Positions 1-8,868 of a DNA stretch of 33,445 bases are shown here, piece after piece. The stretch is from contig JABDQA010000198.1 in the NCBI GenBank assembly GCA_013042475.1, positions 1-33,445 on the forward strand, written 5' to 3'. Made by a program: the position numbers and the translations under genes. A model generated the notes under the pieces. That model saw only the letters and a program-made list of their open reading frames with translations, had not been told where the DNA came from and did no database searches. This DNA comes from Desulfofustis sp. (GTDB taxonomy: Bacteria; Desulfobacterota; Desulfobulbia; Desulfobulbales; Desulfocapsaceae). The first letter of the stretch is position 1. Each line of letters opens with the position of its first letter.

Positions 1-625
1 GCGTTATCCCGAGATACTGCAGGAGGAAGATTCGGTCTTCGACCGCTGCACCGAAACTATTATCACCCAGGTCGATGCACTCAAACAGCTGGTGGGTGAG
101 TTTTCCCAATTTGCAAGAATGCCAAAGATTAATAAATCACCGGGAGATCTGGTTGCTCTGGCAGCTGATACTCTGGTGCTCTATCAGGAAGCTCACAAGC
201 ATATAGAATTCACCCTGAAAGTTGAGGATGATATCCCGATCTTCGATTTTGATGGTGAACAGATTAAACGCTGCCTCATCAATCTGCTCGATAACGGTGT
301 TGCCGTCTTGTCCGACGGCGGTAAGATAGATGTGGAGTTGACGATTAATATGTTTGCTCAGTCAGTACTGCTTATGGTTTTTGACGACGGTCCCGGGATC
401 AGCAAGGAGCACAAACTCAGATTGTTCGAACCCTATTTTTCAACCAAGAAAACCGGCACAGGACTGGGACTTGCCATCGTCTCCACCATCGTCAATGATC
501 ATGGCGGCTACATCAGGGTGCAGGACAACACACCCAGTGGCTCTGTTTTTACCGTCGAATTGCCATTGACCAACAGCAACGTTACGCCCGGCACGGATCT
601 GACTTTTCCTGACATCGATGCATGA
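1..625 (+). CDS. NtrY-like sensor histidine kinase, 3' part
   Basis: This is the C-terminal part of a sensor histidine kinase whose start lies left of the window. The frame is open from base 2, so the track start at 92 (GTG) is internal. The end of the dimerisation helix is seen first (LVGEFSQFARMP, typical of NtrY/NtrB kinases just after the H-box). A complete HATPase_c domain follows, with N-box NLLDNGV, G1 box DDGPGIS and G2 box GTGLGLAIV. The phosphorylated histidine and any membrane or PAS domains are outside the window. It ends 24 bp before a sigma-54 response regulator on the same strand, which is the usual NtrY-NtrX arrangement, so the two probably form one phosphorelay. The signal sensed cannot be read from this fragment. 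Confidence 0.9.
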   Translation, partial: RYPEILQEEDSVFDRCTETIITQVDALKQLVGEFSQFARMPKINKSPGDLVALAADTLVLYQEAHKHIEFTLKVEDDIPIFDFDGEQIKRCLINLLDNGVAVLSDGGKIDVELTINMFAQSVLLMVFDDGPGISKEHKLRLFEPYFSTKKTGTGLGLAIVSTIVNDHGGYIRVQDNTPSGSVFTVELPLTNSNVTPGTDLTFPDIDA

Positions 626-649
626 TCCCGATTCTGAATTCCCGAAGCC

Positions 650-2008
650 ATGAATAAACCAATTCTCATAATCGATGACGAAGCGACCATCCGGGAATCG
701 CTTTCCGACATTATAGAGGACGAAGGATTTTCCACCCTCACCGCTTCAACCGCCGAGGAAGGATTGGAACTGGTGGAGACTGAAAATGTTGCCTTGGTGC
801 TTCTTGATATCTGGCTAGGTGATGGCATGGACGGCCTGACCGCCCTGAAGCGGATCAAAGATCGCCTGGACATCCCGGTTATCATGATTTCCGGCCACGG
901 CAATATCGAAACAGCGGTCCAGGCGATACAGGACGGTGCCCATGATTTTATCGAGAAGCCACTCTCATATGAGAAAGTAATTCTCTCAGTGGCCAACGGA
1001 CTGCGCTATGCTCGTCTCGAAAATGAAAACCGGTTATTGCGTGAACGATCGGTCGAAAAAGCGAAACTCACCGGCGAGTCCGAAAGGATCGCCTCATTGC
1101 GCCGGCAGATCGAGATGGTCGCCCCGACTGACGCCTGGGTGCTTATTACCGGAGAACACGGCACCGGAAAGGAATTGGTCGCCCAGGCCATTCACCGTCT
1201 CTCAACCAGCGCCGACCAGCCAATGATAGAGGTAAATTGTACGGCAATTCCTGAAGAACTGATCGAATCCGAACTTTTCGGGCACGTAAAGGGGTCATTC
1301 ACCGGCGCTCAATCCAACAAACGGGGTAAATTCGACCTGGCCAGCGGCGGTATCCTTTTCCTGGATGAAATCGGTGATATGAGCCTGAAAACCCAGGCCA
1401 AGATCCTGCGCATTCTCCAGGAACAGAAATTCGAGCGGTTCGGCGGCAGCCGGACCATCAAGGTCAATGTCAGGGTTTTAGCCGCCACCAACAAGAATCT
1501 TGAAGAGGAAATCGAGAAGGGCAACTTCAGGGCCGACCTTTACTATCGCCTCAATGTGGTCCCAATTCATGTACCGCGTCTTGCTGAACGGACGGAAGAT
1601 ATTCCTGAGCTCGTGGCAGAACTGATGCAGAGAGTAAAAGAAAAGGGGCTGGTTCCGAAAAAACTCAGTGCTGAAGCTCTCTCCGCAATGAAAAACCACA
1701 ATTGGCCCGGCAACGTTCGTGAACTCAGGAACTTCGTAGAACGTCTCGCCATCATGTGTCCCGGGGAAACGATCGAAGCAGATACGGTCAAGAGGTTTCT
1801 AGGTCAGGCAGCAGGTCTGGCAGGGAGGACCTCACGGACACCTTTTGCGACAAACGATTTCAAAGAAGCCCGAAGACTTTTCGAGCGCGAGTACCTGCAG
1901 CAAAAGCTCGAGGAGAACCAAGGCAACATTACCAGAACCGCCGAGACGGTGGGTCTGGAACGCAGTCACCTGCATAAGAAGCTCAAGAGTCTTGAAATAA
2001 TCAACTGA
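650..2008 (+). CDS. Sigma-54-dependent response regulator, NtrX-like
   Basis: 452 residues with the three-domain plan of NtrC-class activators. The receiver domain (about 1-120) has the acidic pair D9/D10, phospho-acceptor D53 in LLDIWLGDGMDG and the conserved K in FIEKP. The AAA+ sigma-54 interaction domain (about 138-375) has Walker A GEHGTGKE and Walker B GGILFLDEIGD. The C-terminal Fis-type helix-turn-helix includes GNITRTAETVGLERSHLHKK. The wording of the receiver and HTH resembles NtrX more than NtrC. The sigma-54 contact loop reads GSFTGA instead of the usual GAFTGA. The gene lies directly downstream of an NtrY-like kinase and probably receives phosphate from it. Such proteins activate RNA polymerase-sigma-54 at enhancer-dependent promoters, often for nitrogen, redox or envelope genes. 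The target genes are not evident here. Confidence 0.92.
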   Translation: MNKPILIIDDEATIRESLSDIIEDEGFSTLTASTAEEGLELVETENVALVLLDIWLGDGMDGLTALKRIKDRLDIPVIMISGHGNIETAVQAIQDGAHDFIEKPLSYEKVILSVANGLRYARLENENRLLRERSVEKAKLTGESERIASLRRQIEMVAPTDAWVLITGEHGTGKELVAQAIHRLSTSADQPMIEVNCTAIPEELIESELFGHVKGSFTGAQSNKRGKFDLASGGILFLDEIGDMSLKTQAKILRILQEQKFERFGGSRTIKVNVRVLAATNKNLEEEIEKGNFRADLYYRLNVVPIHVPRLAERTEDIPELVAELMQRVKEKGLVPKKLSAEALSAMKNHNWPGNVRELRNFVERLAIMCPGETIEADTVKRFLGQAAGLAGRTSRTPFATNDFKEARRLFEREYLQQKLEENQGNITRTAETVGLERSHLHKKLKSLEIIN

Positions 2009-2047
2009 GCCGGAGCCTCAGGGCTTCAGCTGTAAAGGAGATTCAAT

Positions 2048-3022
2048 ATGGTCTATCCCGAATATCGTCCCCGTCGGATGCGGCGCAATGAAGCTCTGCG
2101 AAGCCTTATACGCGAAACTTCTCTGTCGGCTGCTCAGCTTGTCTATCCCCTTTTTATTGTACCCGGGAAAAAAGTGAAGAAAGAGGTATCCTCAATGCCG
2201 GGTGTACACCAGATCAGCGTCGATCAAATCGCCATTGAGGCAAAGGAATTGCAGACGCTCGGCGTCAACGCGGTGATCCTCTTCGGCATCCCTGAGAAAA
2301 AAGACGGCCTGGGCTCGGGCGCCCACGACCAAGACGGGATTGTCCAACGCGCGATCAGGGAACTGAAAAACAAGATACCAGAGCTTCTGGTCATCACTGA
2401 CGTCTGTCTGTGCGAATACACCGATCATGGCCACTGCGGATTTCTGGTGAACGACGAAGTGGACAACGACACCACCCTTGAGATTCTGGCGAAAACGGCC
2501 CTCTCCCACGCCAAAGCGGGCGCTGACCTTGTCGCCCCGTCGGACATGATGGACGGACGGGTCGCGGAAATCCGGGCAACCCTGGATGAGAACAATTTCG
2601 AGATGATGCCGATCATGTCCTATGCGGTCAAATATGCGTCGGCGTACTACGGTCCATTTCGTGATGCCGCCGAATCGACTCCGCAATTTGGGGACCGTCG
2701 AGCATATCAGATGGATCCCGCCAACAGCCGTGAGGCACTTCGGGAGGCAACACTGGACGTTGATGAGGGGGCAGACGTGCTCATGGTCAAACCGGCCCTA
2801 GCGTATCTCGACATCATTGCCAGGCTCAGAGACGAATTTGACCTGCCGCTGGCCGCCTATCAGGTCAGCGGGGAGTATGCGATGATCAAGGCAGCCGAGG
2901 CCAAGGGTTGGATCGACGGTGAACGAGTGATGCAGGAAGCGCTGCTCTCCATTAAACGGGCCGGGGCTGACATAATCATTACTTACTTTGCCAAGGAGAT
3001 GGCCAGATTATTAATGAAGTAA
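2048..3022 (+). CDS. hemB: Delta-aminolevulinic acid dehydratase (porphobilinogen synthase)
   Basis: 324 residues, the normal length for HemB. It condenses two 5-aminolevulinate molecules to porphobilinogen in the cytoplasm, the second common step of tetrapyrrole synthesis (heme, siroheme, cobalamin). The two active-site lysines are visible as K195 ([13 protein letters not shown]) and K248 ([10 protein letters not shown]). The three-cysteine zinc site is present as C120, C122 and C130 in [14 protein letters not shown], so this is a zinc-dependent form. APSDMMDGR is also typical. The ATG at 2048 is preceded by a good ribosome site (AAGGAG, 6 nt spacing). It is co-directional with the response regulator 39 bp upstream and may share its transcript. 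A tetrapyrrole supply also fits the B12-dependent reductase nearby, though no direct link is shown. Confidence 0.97.
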   Translation: MVYPEYRPRRMRRNEALRSLIRETSLSAAQLVYPLFIVPGKKVKKEVSSMPGVHQISVDQIAIEAKELQTLGVNAVILFGIPEKKDGLGSGAHDQDGIVQRAIRELKNKIPELLVITDVCLCEYTDHGHCGFLVNDEVDNDTTLEILAKTALSHAKAGADLVAPSDMMDGRVAEIRATLDENNFEMMPIMSYAVKYASAYYGPFRDAAESTPQFGDRRAYQMDPANSREALREATLDVDEGADVLMVKPALAYLDIIARLRDEFDLPLAAYQVSGEYAMIKAAEAKGWIDGERVMQEALLSIKRAGADIIITYFAKEMARLLMK

Positions 3023-3114
3023 ATTATCTAATTAATAATTTATATAATTGTTATTCTGTCTTTAATTGAGGTCAACAACCCAATCTACTTGAAAACTAAT
3101 GACGGAGCGAGAGC

Positions 3115-3137
3115 GGGCACAATTTAATTGTGTCACC
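3115..3137. repeat. Degenerate GGGACACAA-type hairpin
   Basis: The sequence GGGCACAATTTAATTGTGTCACC is an inverted repeat with perfect arms CACAATT and AATTGTG. It overlaps the last codons of the VanZ-like gene on the minus strand and lies in the convergent gap after hemB. It is one copy of the dispersed family described in the findings. Confidence 0.7.
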
Positions 3138-3489
3138 TCTTTAAAAGCCACGCCAGCCCAACCATCAGACCGCCTGCTCCATCTGCAACAAGATCGAGAA
3201 ACTCGGCGCTTCGTCCAGCCACAAAGCTCTGGTGATACTCATCGCTGAGGCCGAACAGCAGGGGCACGAGAATCGCCGCTGTCAGCACCATTCCCCTTCT
3301 CTGCTTTCTCACTTCAGGAGAGAAACTGAAAATCACCGAACAGCTCAGCACCCCATAGACAATCATATGGACCAGCTTATCGGCCCCAGGAAATATTGGG
3401 AGATTGAGAGTATCGCCCGGCTGATGGGAAAGGAAAAAAATTGTCCCCATGCAGAGCAGCATAGGGACGACTCTTGGGTAAACTGGCAC
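3133..3489 (-). CDS. VanZ-like family membrane protein
   Basis: 118 residues with the VanZ-like pattern: a first membrane helix with FFLSHQPG, then GADKLVHMIVYGVLS, a third hydrophobic stretch and a C-terminal LFGLSDEYHQSFVAGRSAEFLDLVAD followed by a last helix. (The long run is given here in two overlapping motifs: LSDEYHQSFVAGR and EFLDLVADGAGG.) Four membrane segments are expected. The family is widespread in envelopes. Its founding member gives low-level teicoplanin resistance, but most members, including short single-domain ones like this, have no defined role. The track start is a GTG at 3489; an ATG at 3462 (MLLCMGTIF) is an alternative, and neither has a clear ribosome site. A palindromic repeat separates it from the SEC-C gene upstream, so it may be transcribed independently. 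Confidence 0.8.
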   Translation of the reverse strand: MPVYPRVVPMLLCMGTIFFLSHQPGDTLNLPIFPGADKLVHMIVYGVLSCSVIFSFSPEVRKQRRGMVLTAAILVPLLFGLSDEYHQSFVAGRSAEFLDLVADGAGGLMVGLAWLLKR

Positions 3490-3510
3490 GGTGATTGATT
3501 CTTATGATGA

Positions 3511-3534
3511 GGGGACGCAGTTTAATTGCGTCCC
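3511..3534. repeat. GGGGACGCA hairpin of the dispersed family
   Basis: GGGGACGCA and TGCGTCCC flank a 7-nt spacer (GTTTAAT), giving a perfect 8-bp stem. It sits between the SEC-C gene and the VanZ-like gene, both on the minus strand. It matches the other GGGGACnCA...TGnGTCCCC elements in this window. Confidence 0.8.
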
Positions 3535-3549
3535 TGTATGCATTAACAC

Positions 3550-4050
3550 CTACCCTATGTGTATTTCAGAAAGCATCTCCTGGGGTATTTTACGGCGAAT
3601 CCGTTTGATAGACGCCGAAACCTCCTTCACCGGACAATCCTCCATCACCATTTCGCTTTTATCGCTGTAAGCGGTGATTACCATCTGTCTGTCTTTCACC
3701 CTATAGGTATGGCTCCACTCGATTTCGATGGTTTCAGGATTTTCATCGATGGGGACGGGCAACAGCTCTGCATCCCTTGCCAGTTGTACACAGTCGGACT
3801 GGGTTACCTCGAAGAGCCAGCAATTGCCCCGTGAAGTGGAGAGCAGCACGAAGACCCCCAGTTCCTGGATCTGCTTCTGCTTCTGGCTGGCTGCTGCCAC
3901 GCTCTTTTCAACTGCCTTCATCAGGGAAATTTTGAGCTGCTCCTCCGGGGTTGAGGGACGCTTCTCCACCTGGGGATTGCGGGCGCAGCAATGCTTGTAT
4001 TTCTTTCCGCTGCCGCAGGGGCAACGTTCGTTTCTGCCTAATTTGGCCAT
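3550..4050 (-). CDS. SEC-C motif protein
   Basis: 166 residues. The protein begins with a SEC-C zinc motif, KLGRNERCPCGSGKKYKHCC, the metal-binding module also found at the C-terminus of SecA and in many small bacterial proteins. The remainder (about 30-166) is a predicted soluble domain that I do not recognise; it contains WSHTYRVKDRQMVITAYS and a basic C-terminus. The track extends to 4179, but that extension overlaps the nrdJ stop and looks unlike protein. The ATG at 4050, directly at MAKLGRNERCPC and with an upstream GAGG, is the natural start. It lies 37 bp after nrdJ on the same strand and is probably co-transcribed. SEC-C proteins are thought to bind other proteins or nucleic acids through zinc; a specific role here is unknown. 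Confidence 0.82.
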   Translation of the reverse strand: MAKLGRNERCPCGSGKKYKHCCARNPQVEKRPSTPEEQLKISLMKAVEKSVAAASQKQKQIQELGVFVLLSTSRGNCWLFEVTQSDCVQLARDAELLPVPIDENPETIEIEWSHTYRVKDRQMVITAYSDKSEMVMEDCPVKEVSASIKRIRRKIPQEMLSEIHIG

Positions 4051-4087
4051 TGTCTCAGTCCTCAGGTGATGTCTATTTGCGAAGTCC

Positions 4088-6301
4088 TTAGGCGCATTTC
4101 GAATAGCCGCACGCTTTGCAGGTTTCGCATCCCTCTTCAAACACCAGATTGCCGGCACATTCCGGACAGGTATCGGCAAAGCCGTGCTGGGTTCCGGCCA
4201 TGAAAGACTTGAACAGCTTGCTGAGCTGGGCCGGGAGGTCGAGCATATGGCCGCTGGAGCGATCCAGCTGTTTGATTATCTCGTTCATCGGCACATCAAA
4301 CCTCAGAGCCAGTGAAACCAGGCGGCAGGTGGTGGTCCACATGGTCGATTTGTCCTTGAGATCGACGCGGTTGTCGAAGGGGAACTTGGCGAACACCTCC
4401 ATGGGGCGTTCATTCTCGTCAAAGCAGACAATGATATAGACCGATTTCCCGTCCTGGTCTTTGACCCGATAGCGCTTGGCGCTGAGGGCGTCGGGCAGGG
4501 TTCGTTTGCCGTTGCTGGAGACCACGGCAGTCTGCTCCTCGCCGTCGGACTGCTCAGAGCGCTCCTTGGTATTGAGCACCTGGGAATCGCGAGAACCGTC
4601 ACGATACACGGTCAAGCCCTTACAGCCCAGATTGTAGCCCAGCAAATACGATCGCCGCACATCTTCACGGTTGGCGGTGGATGGCAGGTTAATTGTTTTC
4701 GATATCGAACTGTCCACTCCGCTCTGCTGGAGGATGCCCTGCATTTTGATATGATCATCGGGGCTGATGTCCTGGGCAGTTCTAAAAATTTCCTGCCACT
4801 TCTGTGGGATTTCGGGATGGCCTATCACCGTCCCGCTGTCCGCCACCTTGTCCATCAGCTCCCTGGAATAGAAGCCCTCGTCTTTGGCAATTTTTTCAAA
4901 ATATTTGTTGACTAAAACCAACCGGTCGTCATCCATCACATGTTTGATCATGACGATGGAAAAGTAGGGTTCACACCCCGATGCGCAATCGGCAATCATC
5001 GACACCGTACCGGTGGGCTGGATCGAGGTCAGCGCTGCGTTCCGCCTCGGTTCGTAGGTAGCCGTGTCTTTGTCGAAGGCAGGAAACGGTCCCTTTTGCT
5101 TGGCGATCTTGGTCGACTCGTCTTCTGAAATATCGCGGATGAAGTTCATCACCTCCGAAGACTGCTGACGGCCCTCATCGCTGGCGTAGGGGATGCCGAG
5201 CTGGATAAGCATGTCGTGCAGCCCCATGATGCCAAGGCCAATTTTTCTGGTCTTCAGAGTCATTTCCTCGATTTCAGGTATGGGAAAACGGTTACAGTCG
5301 ATGACATTGTCGAGGAAAATAGTTGCCGTGCGCACCGTGTGCTCGAGCCTGCTGTAATCGACTTCACCGTCATTAACGAACATTGCCAGGTTTATGGATC
5401 CGAGATTACAGCTCTCGTAGGGCAGCAGCCACTGCTCGCCGCAGGGGTTGGTGGCCTCGAAGGAGCCCAGGTGGGGCGTCGGATTGCCCTTGTTGGCAGC
5501 GTCGATAAACAGCACGCCTGGTTCACCATTGAGCCAGGCCAGATCGACGATCTGATCGAATACCTCCCTGGCCTTCAACTCCCTGACCGGTTCACCTGTA
5601 GACGGCTCAATGAGTTCGTAAGTGCCATCGACTTCCAGCGCCTGCATAAATACATCGGAGAGCGCAACGCTAAAATTGAAGTTATTGAATTGTTCCTGAT
5701 CCTGCTTGGCGGTAATGAAGTCAAGAATATCGGGATGGTCGATTCGCAGCACACCCATGTTGGCACCACGCCGCTTGCCGCCCTGCTTGATGGTCTCTGT
5801 GGCGGCATCGAAGACGGCGGCGAAAGAGAGCGGTCCCGAAGCCACGCCCTGGGTCGACTGGACAGATGAATTTTTTGCCCGCAGCCGAGAGAAGGCGTAC
5901 CCCGTACCCCCGCCGGTTTTATGGACCAGGGCCCCATTACGGACGGCGGAAAAAATGCCGTCCATCGAATCCTCCACTGGCAAGACGAAGCAGGCGGACA
6001 GCTGCCCAAGATCTGTGCCGGCGTTCATCAGGCACGGCGAGTTGGGCAGAAATTCGAGGTTGTACATCATATCGTAAAACCGCTTACGCAGAGTATCGTA
6101 GTTCTTCGGTTTACGCTTGCCGGCCGCCACAGCGTTGCCCACACGCTCACAAAGCCTTTCCCAGCTCTCCACCGGATTGCCGTCCTGGTCCTTGAGGTAA
6201 TAGCGACGCTTCAGAACGGTTTCGGCCGTTTCCGTTAAGATTTCAGAGGCACCACTGTCGGGCGCCTGGCCTCCCTCACCATCAGTATAGGGTTCAAGCA
6301 T
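4088..6301 (-). CDS. nrdJ: Vitamin B12-dependent ribonucleoside reductase (class II)
   Basis: About 737 residues. It reduces ribonucleotides to deoxyribonucleotides using adenosylcobalamin, so it works with or without oxygen. Typical class II motifs are present: [31 protein letters not shown], the catalytic NPCGEQ with [14 protein letters not shown], and [20 protein letters not shown]. The C-terminal zinc-ribbon-like tail CPECAG...[12 protein letters not shown] is characteristic of this NrdJ family and carries the redox-active cysteines. The track start at 6451 runs through promoter-like DNA. The ATG at 6301 ([11 protein letters not shown]) has AGGTGA five nt upstream and is preferred. Two NrdR-box-like sites lie upstream, suggesting control by the NrdR repressor. 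The SEC-C gene follows closely. Confidence 0.95.
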   Translation of the reverse strand: MLEPYTDGEGGQAPDSGASEILTETAETVLKRRYYLKDQDGNPVESWERLCERVGNAVAAGKRKPKNYDTLRKRFYDMMYNLEFLPNSPCLMNAGTDLGQLSACFVLPVEDSMDGIFSAVRNGALVHKTGGGTGYAFSRLRAKNSSVQSTQGVASGPLSFAAVFDAATETIKQGGKRRGANMGVLRIDHPDILDFITAKQDQEQFNNFNFSVALSDVFMQALEVDGTYELIEPSTGEPVRELKAREVFDQIVDLAWLNGEPGVLFIDAANKGNPTPHLGSFEATNPCGEQWLLPYESCNLGSINLAMFVNDGEVDYSRLEHTVRTATIFLDNVIDCNRFPIPEIEEMTLKTRKIGLGIMGLHDMLIQLGIPYASDEGRQQSSEVMNFIRDISEDESTKIAKQKGPFPAFDKDTATYEPRRNAALTSIQPTGTVSMIADCASGCEPYFSIVMIKHVMDDDRLVLVNKYFEKIAKDEGFYSRELMDKVADSGTVIGHPEIPQKWQEIFRTAQDISPDDHIKMQGILQQSGVDSSISKTINLPSTANREDVRRSYLLGYNLGCKGLTVYRDGSRDSQVLNTKERSEQSDGEEQTAVVSSNGKRTLPDALSAKRYRVKDQDGKSVYIIVCFDENERPMEVFAKFPFDNRVDLKDKSTMWTTTCRLVSLALRFDVPMNEIIKQLDRSSGHMLDLPAQLSKLFKSFMAGTQHGFADTCPECAGNLVFEEGCETCKACGYSKCA

Positions 6302-6399
6302 GGTATCACCTGCCAAAATGTGAAAAATTGTAGAAAATGAATTATCTCCGAACCTCTTTCCCCACGAAGCGCGTGTGTCATCGTGTCTGGATAGCATAT

Positions 6400-6447
6400 A
6401 CACTACATTTACTGCCCCGACAAGCGGAAAACCACAAGATATAGTAT
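6400..6447 (-). promoter_or_regulatory. Putative NrdR box pair and promoter of nrdJ
   Basis: Two 16-bp sites match the palindromic NrdR consensus ACACWATATATWGTGT: ACACTACATTTACTGC at 6400 (12 of 16) and CCACAAGATATAGTAT at 6432 (13 of 16). Their starts are 32 bp apart, the three-helical-turn spacing known for NrdR box pairs. On the minus strand a candidate -10 TATACT overlaps the upstream site, with TTTTCT 17 bp before it as a weak -35. The arrangement would let NrdR block initiation. The matches were scored by eye. Confidence 0.55.
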
Positions 6448-6551
6448 ACAATAAGAAATAAGAACAGAAAATCGAGATGATAAAATGTTTTTGGAGAAAC
6501 TGGCTATTTTGCCTTAAGTTCTTGGCATGGTTGAGATTTTCTTTGGCGATT

Positions 6552-6849
6552 TTAACCAGGCGGGGGGGACCGCAGCGCTCGCCCCGCCGTCTTGCCCTGC
6601 TGCCTGGAACAGAACGCGCTCATGGAGCTGGATGGCTTGTTCATACTCACCCTCTTTCTCGATTGCCATGCCTAGGTTGACCAGGGCATATGGATTGCCA
6701 GGATCAATGCTCAGGGCCTCGTTGAAATAATCCTTTGCCCCGCGCCGGCATCACCCCGGCTCATCAGAGCAAATCTCATATCAGCCAGTTCCGCTGCTTG
6801 CAATGAACATGCAAAGCAGCAATAGAGAGGTGACAAATCTGGTACCCAT
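6552..6849 (-). pseudogene. Secreted TPR-repeat protein, frameshifted
   Basis: The track shows nothing real here, but the minus strand carries three consecutive coding pieces in different frames. ATG at 6849 opens a signal peptide (MGTRFVTSLLLLCMFIASSG) that runs into TGA. One frame over continues AAELADMRFALMSRGDAGA. After another shift at a GGGG run comes a clear tetratricopeptide repeat, AKDYFNEALSIDPGNPYALV then NLGMAIEKEGEYEQAIQL, ending at TAA 6552. Read together these make a small secreted or lipid-anchored TPR protein of about 95 residues. Two indels make it non-functional unless they are sequencing errors. The immediately upstream ORF is also broken, which favours genuine decay. Confidence 0.65.
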
Positions 6850-6856
6850 CTTCAGC

Positions 6857-7149
6857 TTACCACGCCCCCCAATTTGTGTTTAACCAAATTAGATATTTTT
6901 TCCATATATTGTTGTATAAGGGTGCTTTTACGATAATTTTTTTGTCCGTTCCACTGAGTTTGTCCAGGTCAACACCCAGCGTCTCTTCTTCGCTCTTATC
7001 GGCTTCCTGGAGGCTGTTGTCCGGCGACAATGGAGTTATTCCCTAGATTGCATGCGGTTAAGGAGTTGTCGCAGTATCTGTGCTGTTGCATTGGCGAGCA
7101 CGGTAAAGTTGAACGATTTAGTAAAGTGGGGTTTGCTATTTACCGCGAG
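6857..7149 (-). pseudogene. Frameshifted unknown ORF upstream of TPR remnant
   Basis: On the minus strand one open frame (7149 to 7036) contains FTVLANATAQILRQLLNRMQ, and the adjacent frame (7042 to 6857) contains PLSPDNSLQEADKSEEETLG then DKKIIVKAPLYNNIWKKYL and stops seven nt before the TPR gene's ATG. Joined by one frameshift near 7040 they give about 95 residues with coding-like composition and no stop. No start codon is evident. I do not recognise the family. The spacing suggests it formed a two-gene operon with the broken TPR gene. The remaining DNA to 7232 shows nothing further. Confidence 0.4.
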
Positions 7150-7232
7150 TCATGGATATGGTAATCCTGCCGGATTTTCATGCACCTGAATGTGTTTAAG
7201 CATCCCGACCGTCCCCTAATATAGTCCCGCAC

Positions 7233-8609
7233 ATGAAAGAGCAACTGAGGAATTGGCGCACCAGTCAACGCTACCGTGAGGTGCTCGGCGTCTGCCTGCC
7301 GCTGGTTATGGGGATGGCTGCGGTGACCGTGATGGAATTCACTGATCGGGTCTTTCTCTCCAACTACAGCCTCGAGGCGATCTCAGCAGCCAGTCCGGCC
7401 AGCGGAGCCGCCTTTGTCTTCCTGGTATTATTCGGGGGTGTCGGCAGCTATTGTGGAGTTTTCATCGCCCAGTATGTCGGCGCCGGCCGCAACAACCGGG
7501 TGGGTGCGATGCTCTGGCAGGGCATCTATTTCACCGGGGTTGCCGGGCTGATTCTGCTTTTTATCGCCGCCTTTCTTTCCGGCCCGATATTCACCCTGGC
7601 TGGCCACGGGGAGGAGATTCAGAGGCTCGAAACCCTCTATTTCAGAATTCTATGCAGCGGCGGTGTTTTCTACGTGGCCGATCAGACTCTGTCATCTTTC
7701 TTCAGCGGCCGGGGACTCACCCGGCCGGTGATGATCGTCAACATCATCGGCATGCTGATCAATATCCCCCTCGATTTCTGTCTTATCTACGGTTGGGCTT
7801 TCTTCCCCGAACTCGGTATTGCCGGCGCCGGCATTGCCACGGTTTTTTCCAGCGCCACAATTTCACTCATCCTCGTGCTGCTCATTTTCAGAAAAACCCA
7901 TGAAGACCGCTTCAAGGTGATGTCGAGCCGAGGTTTCGAAATGGATCTGATTAAGCGGCTGCTCCACTTTGGTGTACCTGGGTCCATGCAGCTCTGCATC
8001 GATATATCAGCGTTTGTCATCTTTATTCTGATTGTGGGCAGGCTAGGCGTCGAGGAACTGGCCGCCACCAATATTGCCCTGTCGATCAGCGCCATCGCCT
8101 TCATGCCTTCCTACGGAACATCCCAGGGGGTCGCCGTGCTGGTCGGTCAGTCACTGGGGCGCACACGTCCGGACCAGGGGAGGTTCGCCACCATCAGCGC
8201 CATCCATCTGCTGCTCTTATACATTCTGCTGGTGGATCTTGTCTTTATCTTCAGTCCTGAGATTGTAGTCGCCATCTTCATCCCCGAAACGGCTTCCGCT
8301 GAATATCGACCGGTAATGGACAAGGCTGTGACCATCATGCGGATCATGGCCTGCTATCTCTTCCTCGACGCACTCTACATGATCTTTGCCGGGGTGCTGA
8401 AAGGAGCGGGCGACACCGGTTACCTGATGTTCGCCATCCTGGCCGCATCAATCTGCTGTTTCCTGATACCGCTCTGGATTGGCATCGAGCTGTTTGACCG
8501 GGGTATCTATTTTGCCTGGGGCTGCGTACTGAGCTTCGTCTTCTCGCTCTTTCTATTCACCTGGCTGCGCTACCGCAAGGGTCGCTGGCAGCAAATGTCA
8601 GTTATCTGA
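7233..8609 (+). CDS. MATE family efflux transporter
   Basis: 458 residues and about 12 hydrophobic helices, the normal MATE size. The two-fold repeat is visible: each half starts with a loop before a helix carrying the family pattern (PLVMGMAAVTVMEFTDRVFL in the first half; FGVPGSMQLCIDISAFVIFI in the second). Other family signatures are GAMLWQGIYFTG and YMIFAGVLKGAGDTGY. MATE proteins export cationic or aromatic compounds, drugs or metabolites in exchange for Na+ or H+ in the inner membrane. The substrate cannot be read. The ATG at 7233 lacks an obvious ribosome site. It stands alone: the nearest genes on both sides are on the other strand, and hairpin repeats follow it. Confidence 0.93.
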   Translation: MKEQLRNWRTSQRYREVLGVCLPLVMGMAAVTVMEFTDRVFLSNYSLEAISAASPASGAAFVFLVLFGGVGSYCGVFIAQYVGAGRNNRVGAMLWQGIYFTGVAGLILLFIAAFLSGPIFTLAGHGEEIQRLETLYFRILCSGGVFYVADQTLSSFFSGRGLTRPVMIVNIIGMLINIPLDFCLIYGWAFFPELGIAGAGIATVFSSATISLILVLLIFRKTHEDRFKVMSSRGFEMDLIKRLLHFGVPGSMQLCIDISAFVIFILIVGRLGVEELAATNIALSISAIAFMPSYGTSQGVAVLVGQSLGRTRPDQGRFATISAIHLLLLYILLVDLVFIFSPEIVVAIFIPETASAEYRPVMDKAVTIMRIMACYLFLDALYMIFAGVLKGAGDTGYLMFAILAASICCFLIPLWIGIELFDRGIYFAWGCVLSFVFSLFLFTWLRYRKGRWQQMSVI

Positions 8610-8629
8610 AAGATCTCTGAGTTAGAATG

Positions 8630-8655
8630 GAAACACAATACTGATCGTGTCCCCC
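8630..8655. repeat. GGGGACACAA-family hairpin, copy beside MATE gene
   Basis: GAAACACAATACTGATCGTGTCCCC resembles one full element of the family with a degenerate left arm. It begins 21 bp after the MATE stop codon. Confidence 0.6.
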
Positions 8656-8689
8656 CTTCCCCCAATATGCCGACTGCAAGCCCCTAACC

Positions 8690-8741
8690 GAGGACACGAC
8701 AAGTATTGAATTAAAGGGGGCACAACTCTTGTTGTGTCCCC
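8690..8741. repeat. GGGGACACAA-family tandem copy with strong hairpin
   Basis: A half element (GAGGACACGACAAGTATTG) is followed by GGGGGCACAAC at 8716-8726, a TCTT loop and GTTGTGTCCCC at 8731-8741. The second forms an 11-bp stem with a single mismatch or wobble. The repeat continues into CTTATTATTA, so it could also end MATE transcription. Confidence 0.75.
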
Positions 8742-8868
8742 TTATTATTACCGACTTGATTATTTGAAGATACTCAGGATTTTCGATTAAGATCGAGGAA
8801 TACGAAGGAATTTCACCGCAGATAGTTTTCAGAAAAATTAGGGGGGTGTTCAAGAGCAAGGCGTGGAT

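Noticed and set aside
2192-2686. Minus-strand ORF of 164 aa inside hemB
   Set aside because: The opposite frame is an intact HemB with all catalytic residues; no independent signal.
3484-3500. Sigma-54-like promoter TGGCACGGTGATTGAT on the plus strand
   Set aside because: The GC element matches, but the second element lacks the conserved C of TTGC and no plus-strand gene follows; it lies at the start of the minus-strand VanZ-like gene.
5216-5869. Plus-strand ORF of 217 aa antisense to nrdJ
   Set aside because: nrdJ on the other strand has clear conserved motifs throughout this interval, so this is a shadow frame.
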